Of a stretch of DNA of 64,000 bases, positions 44,380 through 56,275 are shown one piece after another. Where the stretch lies: assembly GCF_036323735.1 (NCBI RefSeq), contig NC_086029.1:51021357-51085356 (forward strand), read 5' to 3'. Below the pieces are notes generated by a model. It did no database searches and was not told the DNA's origin. It saw only the letters and a program-made list of their open reading frames with translations. The translations under genes and the position numbers were made by a program. Position 1 is the stretch's first letter. Every line of letters begins with the position of its first letter. The stretch is from Rattus norvegicus. Its lineage: Eukaryota; Chordata; Mammalia; Rodentia; Muridae.

Positions 44380-44690
44380 GAAGGCTGAGGAGATGGCTAA
44401 TTGGGTTAAAGCACTCCTGAGCAAGCATGATACCCTGAGTTCAAACTCCCAGGACCTATGCAAATAATCCGGTTAGTGTGTAGGTCTGTAATCCTGGCCT
44501 TGTGAGAGACAGAGACACAATGACCAAATCACTGAGACATGCTGGCTGCTAGCTTAGCTACAGGTTCAGTGAGAGACCCCGCCTAATGGCTAGAAAGCAC
44601 AGTGAGGTAGAAGATAGACAACTGAAGTCCTCTTCTACAAGTGAGTGTGTGTAGACACTACACCCACACAAACACAAGTAAATACAGTCA
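44380..44690 (+). mobile_element. B4-like SINE
   Basis: A B2/ID-like head ('ggctgaggagatggctaattgggttaaagcactcctgagcaagcatga') is followed by a B1-like part ('gtaatcctggcc', 'caggttcagtgagagaccccg') in the order of the B4 ID-B1 fusion SINE. A CA-rich tail follows. Confidence 0.7.
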
Positions 44691-46334
44691 GAGAAACAAA
44701 GGTTTCAAATTATGGGTTTAGAAACGCACACACGGACAAAGTCAGTGGGAACAACTTCTGTGGTGTGTTCATCTGGGGCAGGGGACGTGTAGTTTCTGTA
44801 GAGGTGTTGACACAGGGTGTGTAGATGATACAGGGGTGAGTGTGCCTGCTGTTGCATGATGATCCATGTGCATATGATCACCGGAGTCTACGAATAATGC
44901 AGAGAAGATTCATAGGTGTTCTTGATATGTTTACTGCCCAGTTCCCTTTCATTGCTATGTTTTGTCCAACCAACATCAGGGTGAAGATCAGCCAAATTAA
45001 CAAGGTCTCAGTTCTCAGGTAAGATGTTACCTTGGTGTTCTGCAGAGGAGCGGAACTATAGAGCGAAGCCAGTTGCTAAATACTTCATGTCCTTCTTGAT
45101 GTACAGTTGGTCAATTTTGTCTAGGAGAGACTTGGATAACTCAGTAAGTACTAAGAGCATTAAAACTGATGTCTAATGTTGACCCAACAGTTTCACTTTG
45201 AACAGTATGAAAGAAAGAATTTAAACCACAGAACGATCTAGTACAAGATTATTTCTAGTAGTAAGAATTCAAGCAATGCTTTTCAAGTCAGCTTCGTTCC
45301 TACAGCATTTACTCTGTAACAAGGTTTGGAGGAATCAACAAACAAATCATTGTCCAGCCCCCATGCAACCACAGTCCATGGGGAAGGATAAAACAATGTA
45401 AGTGTCATAAATGGTTGATTACACAACACAGTTTGCTAGCAGGTAATGTGTGCTATCAAGGAAAGTTGAAAAGCAGGATGAAAGGAAGGGGGTTGGAGTT
45501 CACAGCTGTGGAGTGAAGGGACGGTGCTTTGTGAAGATCATGGGACCAAAGATTTGGTGAGGACCTTTGCCATGCAAACCAGCTGAAAGGAAGTTAGCAT
45601 GTGAATGAAAGCTGTCAGTCAGTAGAGAATAACAAATGATGATATAGGAATTATTTTTAATGTGCAAAAATTTTAACAGTATAATATTCAGTGTAACAAA
45701 AGAACTGGCAAGGAAGTAGACACAAATATATTTCTGTACAACAATTCTGGAATGAAATTTGCGAAATGTCCACATTGATTTTCCTTTTTTTGATAAGAAT
45801 TATAGATAACATTGTTTTCCATGCATTTTGATGAGATGAGCATTTTCTAGAATACAGCCATACCTGAAAAGAGTTGATTTGTATGGTGCCTTTCTTTCAA
45901 GTGCTTATAAAAATAAGAATATAAACATGGGGTTTATTTCACTTGTGTAAACACACTTTTTTGGTATTTATTTCCTTCTTCTCAGTGATCCTGGGAGCTT
46001 AATAAACAGTCTAATGTGTAGAAGAAAAACGTCTGGAAGCAAGGCTCTGGTCCTACCTGTGAGACTAAAATGGTCTTTACCTCACGATGTGTGGTTAAAC
46101 CAATCCACACTTTAGGCTTTTCTAAAATTAGGTGATGAGATTAGTTGATATATAATGCTTCTGTCTCTGGTTTTCTGTGGTTCTTTGGAAATTATATTGT
46201 CTTCTCTTAAAAGACAGATAATTCAGAAACAGACATTAAATTATCAATTCATTAGCTTATAGGGAAACTCATTGAAATCTGTTATTAATTCATAGTCTTA
46301 ATGTAGTCACAGTAGGAATACCTTATTTCACACA
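44691..46334. other. Intergenic DNA, nothing certain
   Basis: No gene is supported. The minus-strand hydrophobic stretch at about 44895-45020 is discussed in the findings. Confidence 0.4.
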
Positions 46335-46640
46335 TCTTGGTGTGAAAAGACACCATGACCACAGCAACTCTTATAAAGGAAAATATTTAATTGGTGCTGG
46401 TTTATAATTTAGAGGTTTAGTCCATAGCATGACTGGAAGCATGGCAGAGTGCAGGCAGACATGATGCTGGAGGAGGATCTAAGAGTCCTTCATCTGAATT
46501 GGCAGGCAGCAGAAAGTGAACCGAGAAGCACCTCCTCAAACAAAGCTGCACCTACTCCCACAATGCCATACATTCCAATAGTGCCACTCCCCGTGAGCCT
46601 TTGGGGGCCATTTTTATCCGAACCACTACACACTCATTTG
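46335..46640 (+). mobile_element. Rodent interspersed repeat (type A)
   Basis: Starts 'cttggtgtgaaaagacaccatgaccacagcaactcttata'-like sequence and ends with 'agtgccactccccgtgagcctttgggggccat'. It shares the block order of 20565-20903. Confidence 0.75.
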
Positions 46641-48205
46641 TAACTCTAGTTCTAAAGGATATGACTCCTCTCCTGGCTTCTATGGCACCAGAAATGCTCC
46701 TAGTGCACAGACATGCTTGCAGGAATAATACCCGTAGACATCAAATAGAAATAGAATGTTAAGGAATGAGTAAGTGAAGTGATTCATGGAAACCCCAATA
46801 ACATTTTTGGAGCAGCATACAGCTATTGGGTCTAGGCTGAGCAACTTTTCCTCAAAATCTAAGTATGAGAACAAATAAAATTCACATGCAAAAGCAGTCA
46901 GGCATCTGGGCAGGACTTCTTCACAAAGATGTTATTTGTTATTACTGCCCCTAAAGAAAAAAAAATAACACCAAATACAAACACCAATCAGCTCCATAAT
47001 TCACAGATGGGCATTATTAACAATGTGCACCATCTGGCATTTTCCCTCTTTTTGACTAATTTGTCTTGCTAACTAGGTGCAGTTATGGTTCATGCTGCTG
47101 AGAAGATGTTATGTGCTGTCAACATGTATATACACTGCATTTGAATACCACATGGCCTTGGCATCGCTACTTGAAAAGTTTCTTCTTCTAGGTTTCAGTT
47201 GCCCAGCCCTGGGTTTCATTTTGCTTTTACTCATGTACCCTCTCCATCTTCATGTTGGCAGGGAATTGAGGGGTTGTTTCATTTTTAAATGACCATTAGA
47301 CATATCAATGGGATGCTAACACATTAAATATTGGAAAGACACAAAAGGCCCAAATTTCAAATAGCCTACTAGTTAGGTAGTTCTACAAGCTGCTATATGA
47401 AAGGCATGGGAGAGTTCGGGGTGATGTGGGCACATACCTGCTTGACCTTTCCAATCCGATTATTTTGCACAAGTTTAGAAGAATCTCTAGAGAGGCCTGA
47501 GTATCTCTTACTACAGTATGTGCTGACGATTCTGAAGGTAGCCCCATGCCATTAATCACCCCTTGCTTGCTGTTCAGTATCTCTTTCAGTTTAACTAGGA
47601 AGGAGAAATTATATCATCCTCCAGTTCACGCTGCTGTAGAATTGAAAATGAGCTCAATGACTTTCTCATTATGGCTAGCCCTCTTACTCTTGCCTATTGA
47701 CAGATTGTCAGATCTTTTTAAGAAATAAGGAATAGACATCCATCTCCAAGCAGCCTAAAGGAAACATTGGTCTATTGATCCAAACCACATCAGATATGAT
47801 CAGATCCCCGACTCAGATTGTGTTTCCATATCTGTACTCTGGCCCGTTCAGCCCTGCCTCTCCTTGCTTCTTTGCGTCTCACTCACTCCTGTTGGTTTTC
47901 TGTGTTTTTTGCTGGCATGAAAAGAGGCTGATGAGCAACCTCCTATCCTGTGGCAGCCAACTTAGCATCTCCATTTTCCTCACGATGATCGTGTTGCAAT
48001 AAAAAGAAGTGACTCTATTGGGCTTGATTTGGTCACTTATCTTCCTCATAGCAATTGTTGTGTCCACATTGTTGTGGTAAGCTCCCTTAATTAATCCTCT
48101 ACCACACTTGCAGGAATTTGCTTGCATTCTTCAAAGGAAAAAAACACTTGTATATTAAGCATACATACACAGTGGCTATGATGGTTTGACACACTGAGAA
48201 TAAAA

Positions 48206-48208
<3 letters not shown>
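46641..48208. other. Intergenic DNA, nothing certain
   Basis: No gene. The block 47770-48010, which ends in 'gttgcaataaaaagaagtg', could be an old LTR or retrocopy end with AATAAA, but this is not secure. Confidence 0.35.

Positions 48209-48245
<37 letters not shown>
48209..48245 (+). repeat. (TA)n microsatellite
   Basis: About 18 TA units. Confidence 0.95.
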
Positions 48246-48249
<4 letters not shown>

Positions 48250-50440
48250 CAAATGATATGACTTTTCTGGAGCAGTTGTGATTTCAAACATTTTGTTCCA
48301 TTGAATGACAGAATACCTTTGAGCCCATCATTTTCTATGAGAAGTAAAGCCCTTTTTGTTCTTAGGCATGCCATTATTGACTCTCTTAAATGAATATTTT
48401 AATGGTTCTTATATGATTTCACCAGCACACCTTTTTAGTTGAAATTTACTAGAGTACAAATTCAAGAGAAACATGATCAATGATAAGAGATTAAAATTTT
48501 AAGATGATATTTATGAAGGGGAAGAGTAGTTTGCAGCTTTGGGTGAGCCTACTAACCTGGCTATCAAACATCCCTTACCGTACATAAACTTGTAAACTTC
48601 CAGAACTGACATTTAGGCTACTGTTTTCCTGGCACCCTTCAGAGGCTCATTAATTATGCTTTGAAATTTCACTTTAAAGACTACTGCTTCATAGTGAGGG
48701 AGCTCATTATTTCTTATTGGAAGTAGTTCATTGCCAAATGCTGCCATTTCATAGGAAGCAAGACAGGCTTTAATTCAAGCAGCAGCACAAGGCTCTATTA
48801 CACCCTTCTGTTCCTATTGCCCCCAATCTCCTCTCCTTTCCCCTTCCTGCCAAAATAAACGTCTCTCCCCACCAGGCATCCACTGAACACTTGGAATTTG
48901 CTGCACGTACGGGGAGACCACACATTAATCTGTTCCGCCTTCGAGAACAGATGCCACACAGGTCCTGGGCACCCAGGCAGAACTCAAGGCGTTTTCAGTG
49001 TTCAGAGTAACCACAAACGCTACAAGCACTGAAAAGACATTCATTTTTTATTTGATTCACAGCTCTTGGCATGTTAGTAACAAATAGAGAGACAACCCCT
49101 TTTCTCCTAACCCTCCTCTACTGAAATACAGTGCTCTTTCAATAAACTCCAAATAAATCCAGCAACCAGATGTGACCAGGAAAACTGCAAAAGGCTATCA
49201 CAAGGAATTGCCACCAAATGCCACCTAAAGCTCTGGTCCCAAGCAGCTGTTCTTAAGGTCACTTGTCTTCTGCCCTGGTAGACTATGGTGACTGTGGAAG
49301 AAGGTGTAGTAGCAACGGATAGATAAAAACAGTGCTAAGAACACTTTCAGGGAAGATTTCTTTAAAGGGACATAACTGTAGAAATACCTTTAATATAAAA
49401 GAATGTTTCTTGTCATCTTTATGCCATGACACGGTTAACAATATATCTATCTCCTTACCTTGGTGGGCAGGTGACACACCATCTTAGCCGTCCAAGTGGT
49501 TTAGTCATGCGACATTTTTTTTTTTCCAACAATTGGAATGAATCACGGAGATGGATGGAATGAGATTTTTCCTGATGTGCTAAAGGAAGCTAGCGAGAGG
49601 CTGAGTCACCGTTAATTTCTATGAGCCGACAAGAATTTCACTCCCTCCATTTAGGTGATACTTGTGGAATATGGAGACTAATGTCTGGCGTCTTATCAGC
49701 CTGCTATAAAGGCTGCTTAGACTCCTAACTAATGAGTCTCTGAAATGTTTTTAATGAATGATGGGGGTTGGGGGGAGAGTATGAAATGCTCTCATGTTTA
49801 TTCATTTTCTCGTAATTCTGGCTGATAGACCGACTAAAAGATTGGGCACTTAAATAATTAACTCATTTAAAGTGTGAATTATGTGCATGATTTGCCTGAC
49901 ATGCGACTTGTGAAGTGGAACACAGAGTGAAACCGCTCAGTAAGTCAGTTGAGGTAGGGAGAGAAGAAAGTTATTTTAGGTTTGCTTCATCTGGAAAGGA
50001 ACACTTTAATATAAAGACATCTGCAGGTGGGATTAGCAGTTTTCCAAAAGCTCTGGTGAAAGTTTTTCCATATAGAGTTAAACATTAAGGAGTTTGTGTT
50101 CTGCAGGCAACATGGGACTATCCCACGTAGTGAAAAACGAAGCAGCCGCAGACAGTATTTAACTGAGAGAACACGGTTATGCCGTGATCATACACAGTCT
50201 GCAAAACATCCATATGGATGTTTATGTTTATGTACTTTGATGTGCTCCAAATATTATTTTTTTCTCTTGACCTGCTTAGCTGCTTGAAATATAACAGCAT
50301 CCTTAGGTTGCAGGCAGGACAGAGAACAGACCATGGTCCTGCAGGGGGCAGTTTCTATAGAAGGCTGATTATAAATGTTTCCATTTAGTTATGAAATGGC
50401 TGTGTCTAGGGCTTGAGGTAGGCTGTAGAGTCAAAAAACA
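48246..50440. other. Repeat-poor intergenic DNA
   Basis: I recognise no repeat in this stretch of about 2.2 kb. It has several homeodomain-like TAATTA/TTAATTA cores (for example around 48650 and 49855). It is the best place in the window for unique regulatory DNA; see findings. Confidence 0.4.
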
Positions 50441-50576
50441 GCACAGCATTAGGTTGAGCACAGCATTAGGTTGAGCACAGCATTAGGTTGAGCACAGCAT
50501 TAGGTTGAGCACAGCATTAGGTTGAGCACAGCATTAGGTTGAGCACAGCATTAGGTTGAGCACAGCATTAGGTTGA
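50441..50576 (+). repeat. 17-bp minisatellite, 8 perfect copies
   Basis: The unit GCACAGCATTAGGTTGA repeats eight times (136 bp) with no differences between copies. Confidence 0.98.
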
Positions 50577-51154
50577 AATGGCCTTTAGAGAACATTCCGT
50601 CTAAGAAGCTAGCTTTAATAACATCACTGGCCTTTCTAGATTACTATGAAATGCAGAAGGGTTTTATATAACAGTACTATATGAAAAGCATCATATGCTC
50701 GGTGATTTTCCTTGTGTTAAGATTTGTTTCTTGACTTTCCAAATCTGTTAACACATATTAGTTCTTTTCATTTTGTTAGACTAGGGAGACTGGTTCACGG
50801 CATTGTTCAAACTTTTCTAAAGCCATTTTTCTCATCACAACCTGGAGGAGCCTAGAGATCTCGTCTCAGAATAATATATTAAAGGCAAAGCAAGAAATAT
50901 TCTTGCGTGTGATTGTTTATAAAGAAAACATGCATTAAAATGCATTTGTAGAGTTATGAGAAATTCATGCTCTGGTAACATATGTGTCTTTGTTAAGCCC
51001 ATAAACAATAAGATCTAGGAAAGAATGAGGCATATAGACCATTTTTCCTTAAACTTTCAATTTCATGATTTGATGTGAAGATATCTTTGAATTATTTTGT
51101 GAGTAAAGTATACTTTTAAAATCTCACACAGTAATGATACATATCAATGCCTTA
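50577..51154. other. Intergenic DNA, nothing recognised
   Basis: No gene or repeat seen. Confidence 0.4.
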
Positions 51155-51420
51155 GGTTTTTTCCCAGTTGCTGTGATAAACTACTCTGACAAAAGGAACT
51201 TAGGAAAGGAAGAATGTATTTTGACTCACGGTTTGAGGTGTAGTCCATCACATTGGGGAAGGCAGTACTGCAGGAGATTAAGGCAGCTGCTCTTATTTCA
51301 TCTATGATCAGGAAGAAGCAGAGAGAGAGAGCAGTGAATGCCAGTATTCAATTCACCTTTTCCTCCACATACTTCAGATTTCCAGCTTGGGAAAGGTACC
51401 ATCCACACCAAGCATATCAT
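51155..51420 (+). mobile_element. Rodent interspersed repeat (type B), truncated
   Basis: Starts 'cagttgctgtgataaactactctgacaaaaggaactta' and ends in the AT-rich tract that follows. Same family as 58465-58860. Confidence 0.65.
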
Positions 51421-51429
51421 CCTACTTTA

Positions 51430-51795
51430 ATACAACTTGCATAAATATGTAATAAGCATAATATATAATAAACATATAACATATAACACATACTATATAA
51501 TGTAAAATATAATGTATAATGTATAATGTATAATATAATGTATAATGTACAGTGTATAATATATAATATATGATACATGATACATGACATATGATAGAAT
51601 ACATAATATACAATATAATATAAGATATATGATATATAATATATAACATGTAACATACAACACACAACATATAACACATACCACATAGCATATAACATAT
51701 AACATGTAGCATGTAGCATATAATATATAATATATACACAATATAATACATAATATATAATATGTGCTGTATGATATTTGATATATGATATATAT
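51430..51795 (+). repeat. AT-rich cryptic tandem repeat
   Basis: About 365 bp composed of overlapping variants of ATATAATGTATAAT and ACATATAACA-like words, with almost no G on one strand. Frames on the minus strand rich in Y, I, L and C are artefacts. Confidence 0.9.
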
Positions 51796-54030
51796 GTAAT
51801 CTTTATAAAATATAAATATCTTAATAAAAAGATAACCCCTACAGGCATGGTCAGAGTTCCATTTCCCACATGATGTTATAACTCATTATCCTGCGAATTA
51901 ATATAAATTATCATCATAAGACAGAATGCTAAGGTATTACTTTTCAATGAGAAATGCAAATGTGAAACAGATCATCTTTTGCTTTTTTTTTTTTTAAAAA
52001 AACCACTTCAGTCTCTTCTTTATAGGTCATATGCTAAAGAAGTTAAGACAGAAGGAACTTGCTTCATAATCAAGGATTATTTCAAGGTGGTAAGTTGCAT
52101 GATTCAAATGACCCGAATGTTCATCTTTGTAGGCAGAGAGACAAGAACAAGCATCCATTTTGGGGACTCGGTATTTGCATGAACATTTTCTGTATCGGAA
52201 TTTCTAGATCATTTTGACGTGGTTACTCTAAATGACAGTCTTTATTTCTATCATGGTTTCTCTTAGGAAAACCTTCCCTTGCAGTCCCAAGAACTTTGAG
52301 AGTCCAATAGTGTCACTGTTGAGGTCTTATATGCTTCTCCAAAGTCCCTGTGATAAAGACTTGCCCTTCTGAGTGGCACTATTGGAAAAAGACAATGCCT
52401 TTAAATGGTGGGGCCATTGGAGATGTTTTGGTTATTGGAGCAATGTCCTTAAAGGGGAGTATAGAAACCTACCCTTCTTCTCCTTTCTGCTCCCTGGCTC
52501 AGGATGTGATGAGTACTCTCGTTTCTGTATCCAATGATGCTGTGATATACTGTGTCACCTTAGGCCTAAAAGCAACAGGACCAGTGTGAATCGTGATTAG
52601 AAACTCTGAAACCACAGAGCAAGATAAAGGAGATGATTATCTAGGATATTTGTTGGAGTCACAAAAACATTACTACAGGCACCCTGAATTACTCACAGAA
52701 AAGAACCCTCCCTTGTGCTACATAGCAAAAATAGCAACCTGTCTGGTAATTAATTTACTCTTTTTCCCTTTCCCATTCATTTCTTCCCTCCCTCCCTCCT
52801 TTTCACCCTTCTACCACTCTTTCTGCTAGAGTCAGTGGTTTATTACAGTGATTTCTGGCTTAATTGAATGATCTTCTTTGGCTAATGGAAATGAACAAAT
52901 GGATATGAGAAGCACTTCACAACTTGCTTCTCTGCTGTTTGTGGTGGAGCTCGCCTCCTAGATTGTGGAAGATCTGGATTTCTATGTTATAAGACCTAAA
53001 ACTATCCTACAGAATGCGACTTTTGCTCAAGCCACTCCAGAACACGTCTGCCAGAGACATTTCCTAATCAGTGGATTCTCTCAGCGGACACACAGTCTCC
53101 AGAGCAGCAAGTACTCATTGCTTCAAGCTTCTGAGTCACGTGACATCTTGTTCTGCACCCCAGGTAAACTCCTTCTGGTGTGCTGCAGTGCCTTTGTTCT
53201 CCTGTGCCCCGTCTTTCTGGTAGTATCATCTCCAAAGCTTATATAAATGCCACTGTGCCATGAATTCACATGACAGAAATCCAGAACTTCCCCCACCACT
53301 TCTAAGTATTATGTTCTCCCTCTGTGATGCCAGAGAAGCTGCCTCAACCGTCTCAAGATGAATACAGTATCATGTGTGGACACCTTAGTGCTCTGATTCT
53401 AAATGTGACTCTCTATTAAGAGGAAAGAGGATAACAATAGAATAAACTCCTTCTCCAGAGACACCAAATACAGAAGAGTAAAGAGAGCTTCCCACAAAGG
53501 AATAAAGGCTAATGAGTAGATTTCATGAGTCAGTTGAGAGATCATGGAAACAATTAATTTGCAGTACACACCCTAGAAGAAGAAAAAAAAATCGTTTATT
53601 AAGCTAAATGTCACATCCTCAGATAAGTTCATGGCCAGAGTGAAGGAAGACGTTGAGTTTGCTATGATAGGGAACTTAATGTGTTTTCTCCTTGAGTCCT
53701 TTAAGTTCAGGATTGACTCTTGAAAGTCATGCCATAATTTCAACCCTGGTCTACAGCATGTGCAGAGCATGGTACTTACCATTTTGTTAGGACCAGCACA
53801 TGACACTGTCTTCTTTGTCTTGTTCATACAGCACAGATGGTCACAGTACCCACAGCCATTATTGTCTCTTTTGCCTTTTGTCTCTTTGATGCAACATGAG
53901 TTTTTTTCCTATTGTTACTTTTATTTTTGAGATTATAACGTAATTGTAATATTTTCCCTTCCTGTTTCTTCCTCCAAACCCTTCCATATATCCCTTCTTG
54001 CTTTCATATAAATTCATTTCTTTTTCATCA
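51796..54030. other. Intergenic DNA, nothing recognised
   Basis: No gene is supported. The frame 52965-53246 has no family features. Confidence 0.4.
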
Positions 54031-54170
54031 TGTATATATATTTACCTATATATATGTGTGTGCATATATATATGTATATATAGATCTCTCTCTATATATC
54101 TCTATCTATATCTCTATCTATATCTCTATCTATCTATCTATCTCTATCTATCTATCTCTATCTATCTATC

Positions 54171-54219
<49 letters not shown>
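54031..54219 (+). repeat. (TA)n / (CTAT)n microsatellite
   Basis: TA-rich start, then a long CTAT/CTCTAT tetranucleotide array ending at 54219. Confidence 0.95.
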
Positions 54220-54236
54220 ATGTCTTTTTATTATGT

Positions 54237-54620
54237 CTTCAGGGCTGACCATTTGGCACTGGATAACCAATTGTTGTGCTCTTCCTTGAGGACAATGATT
54301 TCTACTTCTCCCAGCATTCCTTGGTTGACTGTAGCTCTTAATGTAGGGTGTGGTTCTCACCCCTTATCAAGGAAACTTCTGTTTACAACAGGAGCCATTA
54401 CAGAAAAGTGCAAGCAATCAAAATGCGGACTTGTGGAGCATAGTCCCAGTGGATAGATTTACAGAGTAACTAACTCCCACTCCTAAAGCTCAGGGAACTT
54501 TGGAGACAAGGGGGCAGAAAGAGTCAGAGGATCCAGTAGTTTGGTGTGCAATTATGTCTCCTAGTAACAATAGAAGGGACATTAAAAAATATTACCAATA
54601 TGACTATCTAAATGTGAACG
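54237..54620. mobile_element. Possible old L1 (Lx) 3'UTR pieces
   Basis: The block 54237-54350 ('agggctgaccatttggcactggataacc') and the block 54410-54570 ('gagcatagtcccagtgg', 'ctcctagtaac') both resemble murid Lx-type 3'UTR sequence as I remember it. They appear to lie in opposed orientations. The assignment is tentative. Confidence 0.4.
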
Positions 54621-55547
54621 ATACAGCATGAGTTTTATTCAGGTTACAGGACAGAGAAATATGTTCATGAAAAGGCTCCTGTTTAATCCTGGGGGAATGA
54701 ATTCTAAGTGTTCTGAATCAAGAAAATCTAAGTCCACTGTGACTCTCATGCCCCTTGTCAATGATTGGTGGCTACAGGCAGGTGATGTAATCATGGTGAA
54801 TGGGAATTGGGGTACTCCTGGGAAGTTTCCTCAAAAAACCAAAGAAATACCCAAGAGGGACGTCCCTGGAATAGCAGAGCCCTGTTTGCAGATGTGGGCA
54901 CTTCTGCTAATACTGTGAGAGGTGGATTGCTGACAGGCAGGTGATGGCGTCCTACACCCAGGTCTTTAGTGCCCCACTTTGACCTGCTGAACTAATTATT
55001 CATGGGCCTTATCTTTTGGTTTTCTAAATGTGAGGTAATAATTTCAGCTACCTTTTATCAAGTTGTTGTTATTTGGTGCTCAAAGCATCATAAAAAATAA
55101 TGCAACCCAGAAATCTGAATTTGCAGAAGAATTTTTTTCTGGGGACTCTGCCAGTTTCTTAATGCTTTAATTAAACAGCATAAAAATATCTCCTTTCATT
55201 TCAAGCATAGTTCAAGAAACAGCAAACACGTTAGAGGACCTGTGATCTTATGAATCTACATAATTCAAGTTCTGTGGTGAGCTTCCACAGACCCAGGCCT
55301 GATATTAATGAATGCAGAAAGGAGCCTCCAACCTCTTGTTATGGAGATGACATCTTAGGCCGTGGGTTGGGAAACATATATACTAAAATGTATGTACTAT
55401 TTAATCAGAGGGCCTATGGTTTACAGCTTGAAAACAAGAAAAGCAGAAAAGAGTTACAGGAAGATAGCGGAGCTCATTCACTTTCCATGGACTGAGAGAC
55501 AGACACAGAATCATGATTTGAGAAAGTTCATCAAGAACACAAGTGAC
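54621..55547. other. Intergenic DNA, nothing certain
   Basis: No gene. The 96-codon frame at 54628-54918 probably continues old repeat sequence. Confidence 0.35.
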
Positions 55548-55705
55548 CAGGGGAGAGAGTCCAGCTGTTAAGAGTACCCACATACTGCTTTTGCAGAGGA
55601 CCCGTGTTCAACTCCCAACACCCAGGTTGCCAGTCTCACAGCTTCCTCTAGCTCTAGCTCCAGGATATTTGACCCTTCTTGGGTCTTCAAGTGTATTTGT
55701 ACACT
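55548..55705 (+). mobile_element. B3/B2-superfamily SINE
   Basis: Head 'ggggagagagtccagctgttaagagta', then 'cagaggacccgtgttcaactcccaac' in B3 order. The tail has grown into the following microsatellite. Confidence 0.7.
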
Positions 55706-55710
55706 TCCAC

Positions 55711-55732
55711 TACCACCACCACCACCACCACC

Positions 55733-55768
<36 letters not shown>

Positions 55769-55772
55769 CACA

Positions 55773-55822
<50 letters not shown>
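55711..55822 (+). repeat. Compound (ACC)n(AAC)n(AC)n microsatellite
   Basis: ACC to 55733, AAC to 55767, AC to 55822. Same AAC-to-AC order as at 9620-9702. Confidence 0.97.
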
Positions 55823-55824
<2 letters not shown>

Positions 55825-55966
55825 CACATGAGTTAAAAAATAAAAGAACAGGTGCAATGTCTGCTCAGCCACAGATTTACATCTAAAGAAATGTACCGCT
55901 CACAAAAACTTTACTTTGAAAGAGGTATGAAGAAAACAGATCTCAGACTTGCACATGCTTTTTAAT

Positions 55967-56065
55967 CCAGGTTTATTTTTATTCATTGGATATTTTATGT
56001 ATTTACATTTCAAATGTTATCCCCTTTCCTGGTTCCCCTCTTCTCCCATCCCCCAGGTTTCTTGA
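55967..56065 (-). mobile_element. L1 3'-end fragment (Lx-like)
   Basis: The + strand shows 'tattttatgtatttacatttcaaatgttatcccc', the complement of the Lx-type terminus, and only about 100 bp of L1. Confidence 0.7.
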
Positions 56066-56149
56066 CATGGCTGTTCCCCTTCTCTGTGCTGGAACAGGAA
56101 ATTAGGGGATAGCCACTGAACTAGACAGCAGAAGGACAGAGTTCTAGAA

Positions 56150-56275
56150 AACATGAACGCAGGCAGAATGGAGCAGTGCACAGCTATAATACCAATGCTT
56201 GTGATGTTGAGGCAGGAAGATCCTGAGTTCAAGATCAGTCTGTGCTATGATGGTGAGATTCTGCCTCAAAAATGA
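56150..56275 (+). mobile_element. B1-related SINE, diverged
   Basis: 'gtgcacagctataatacca', 'gttgaggcaggaagatcctgagttcaagatcag' and 'gtgagattctgcctcaaaaa' in B1 order, followed by an A-rich end. Confidence 0.65.

Noticed and set aside
50441..50576. CRISPR-like array
   Set aside because: The 17-bp units are directly head to tail with no spacers; this is a minisatellite in a eukaryotic genome.
51417..51869. 150-codon frame rich in tyrosine, isoleucine and cysteine, membrane-like
   Set aside because: It comes from the AT-rich cryptic tandem repeat.
54628..54918. 96-codon + strand frame as a gene
   Set aside because: It seems to continue degraded Lx-type repeat sequence and has no recognisable domain.
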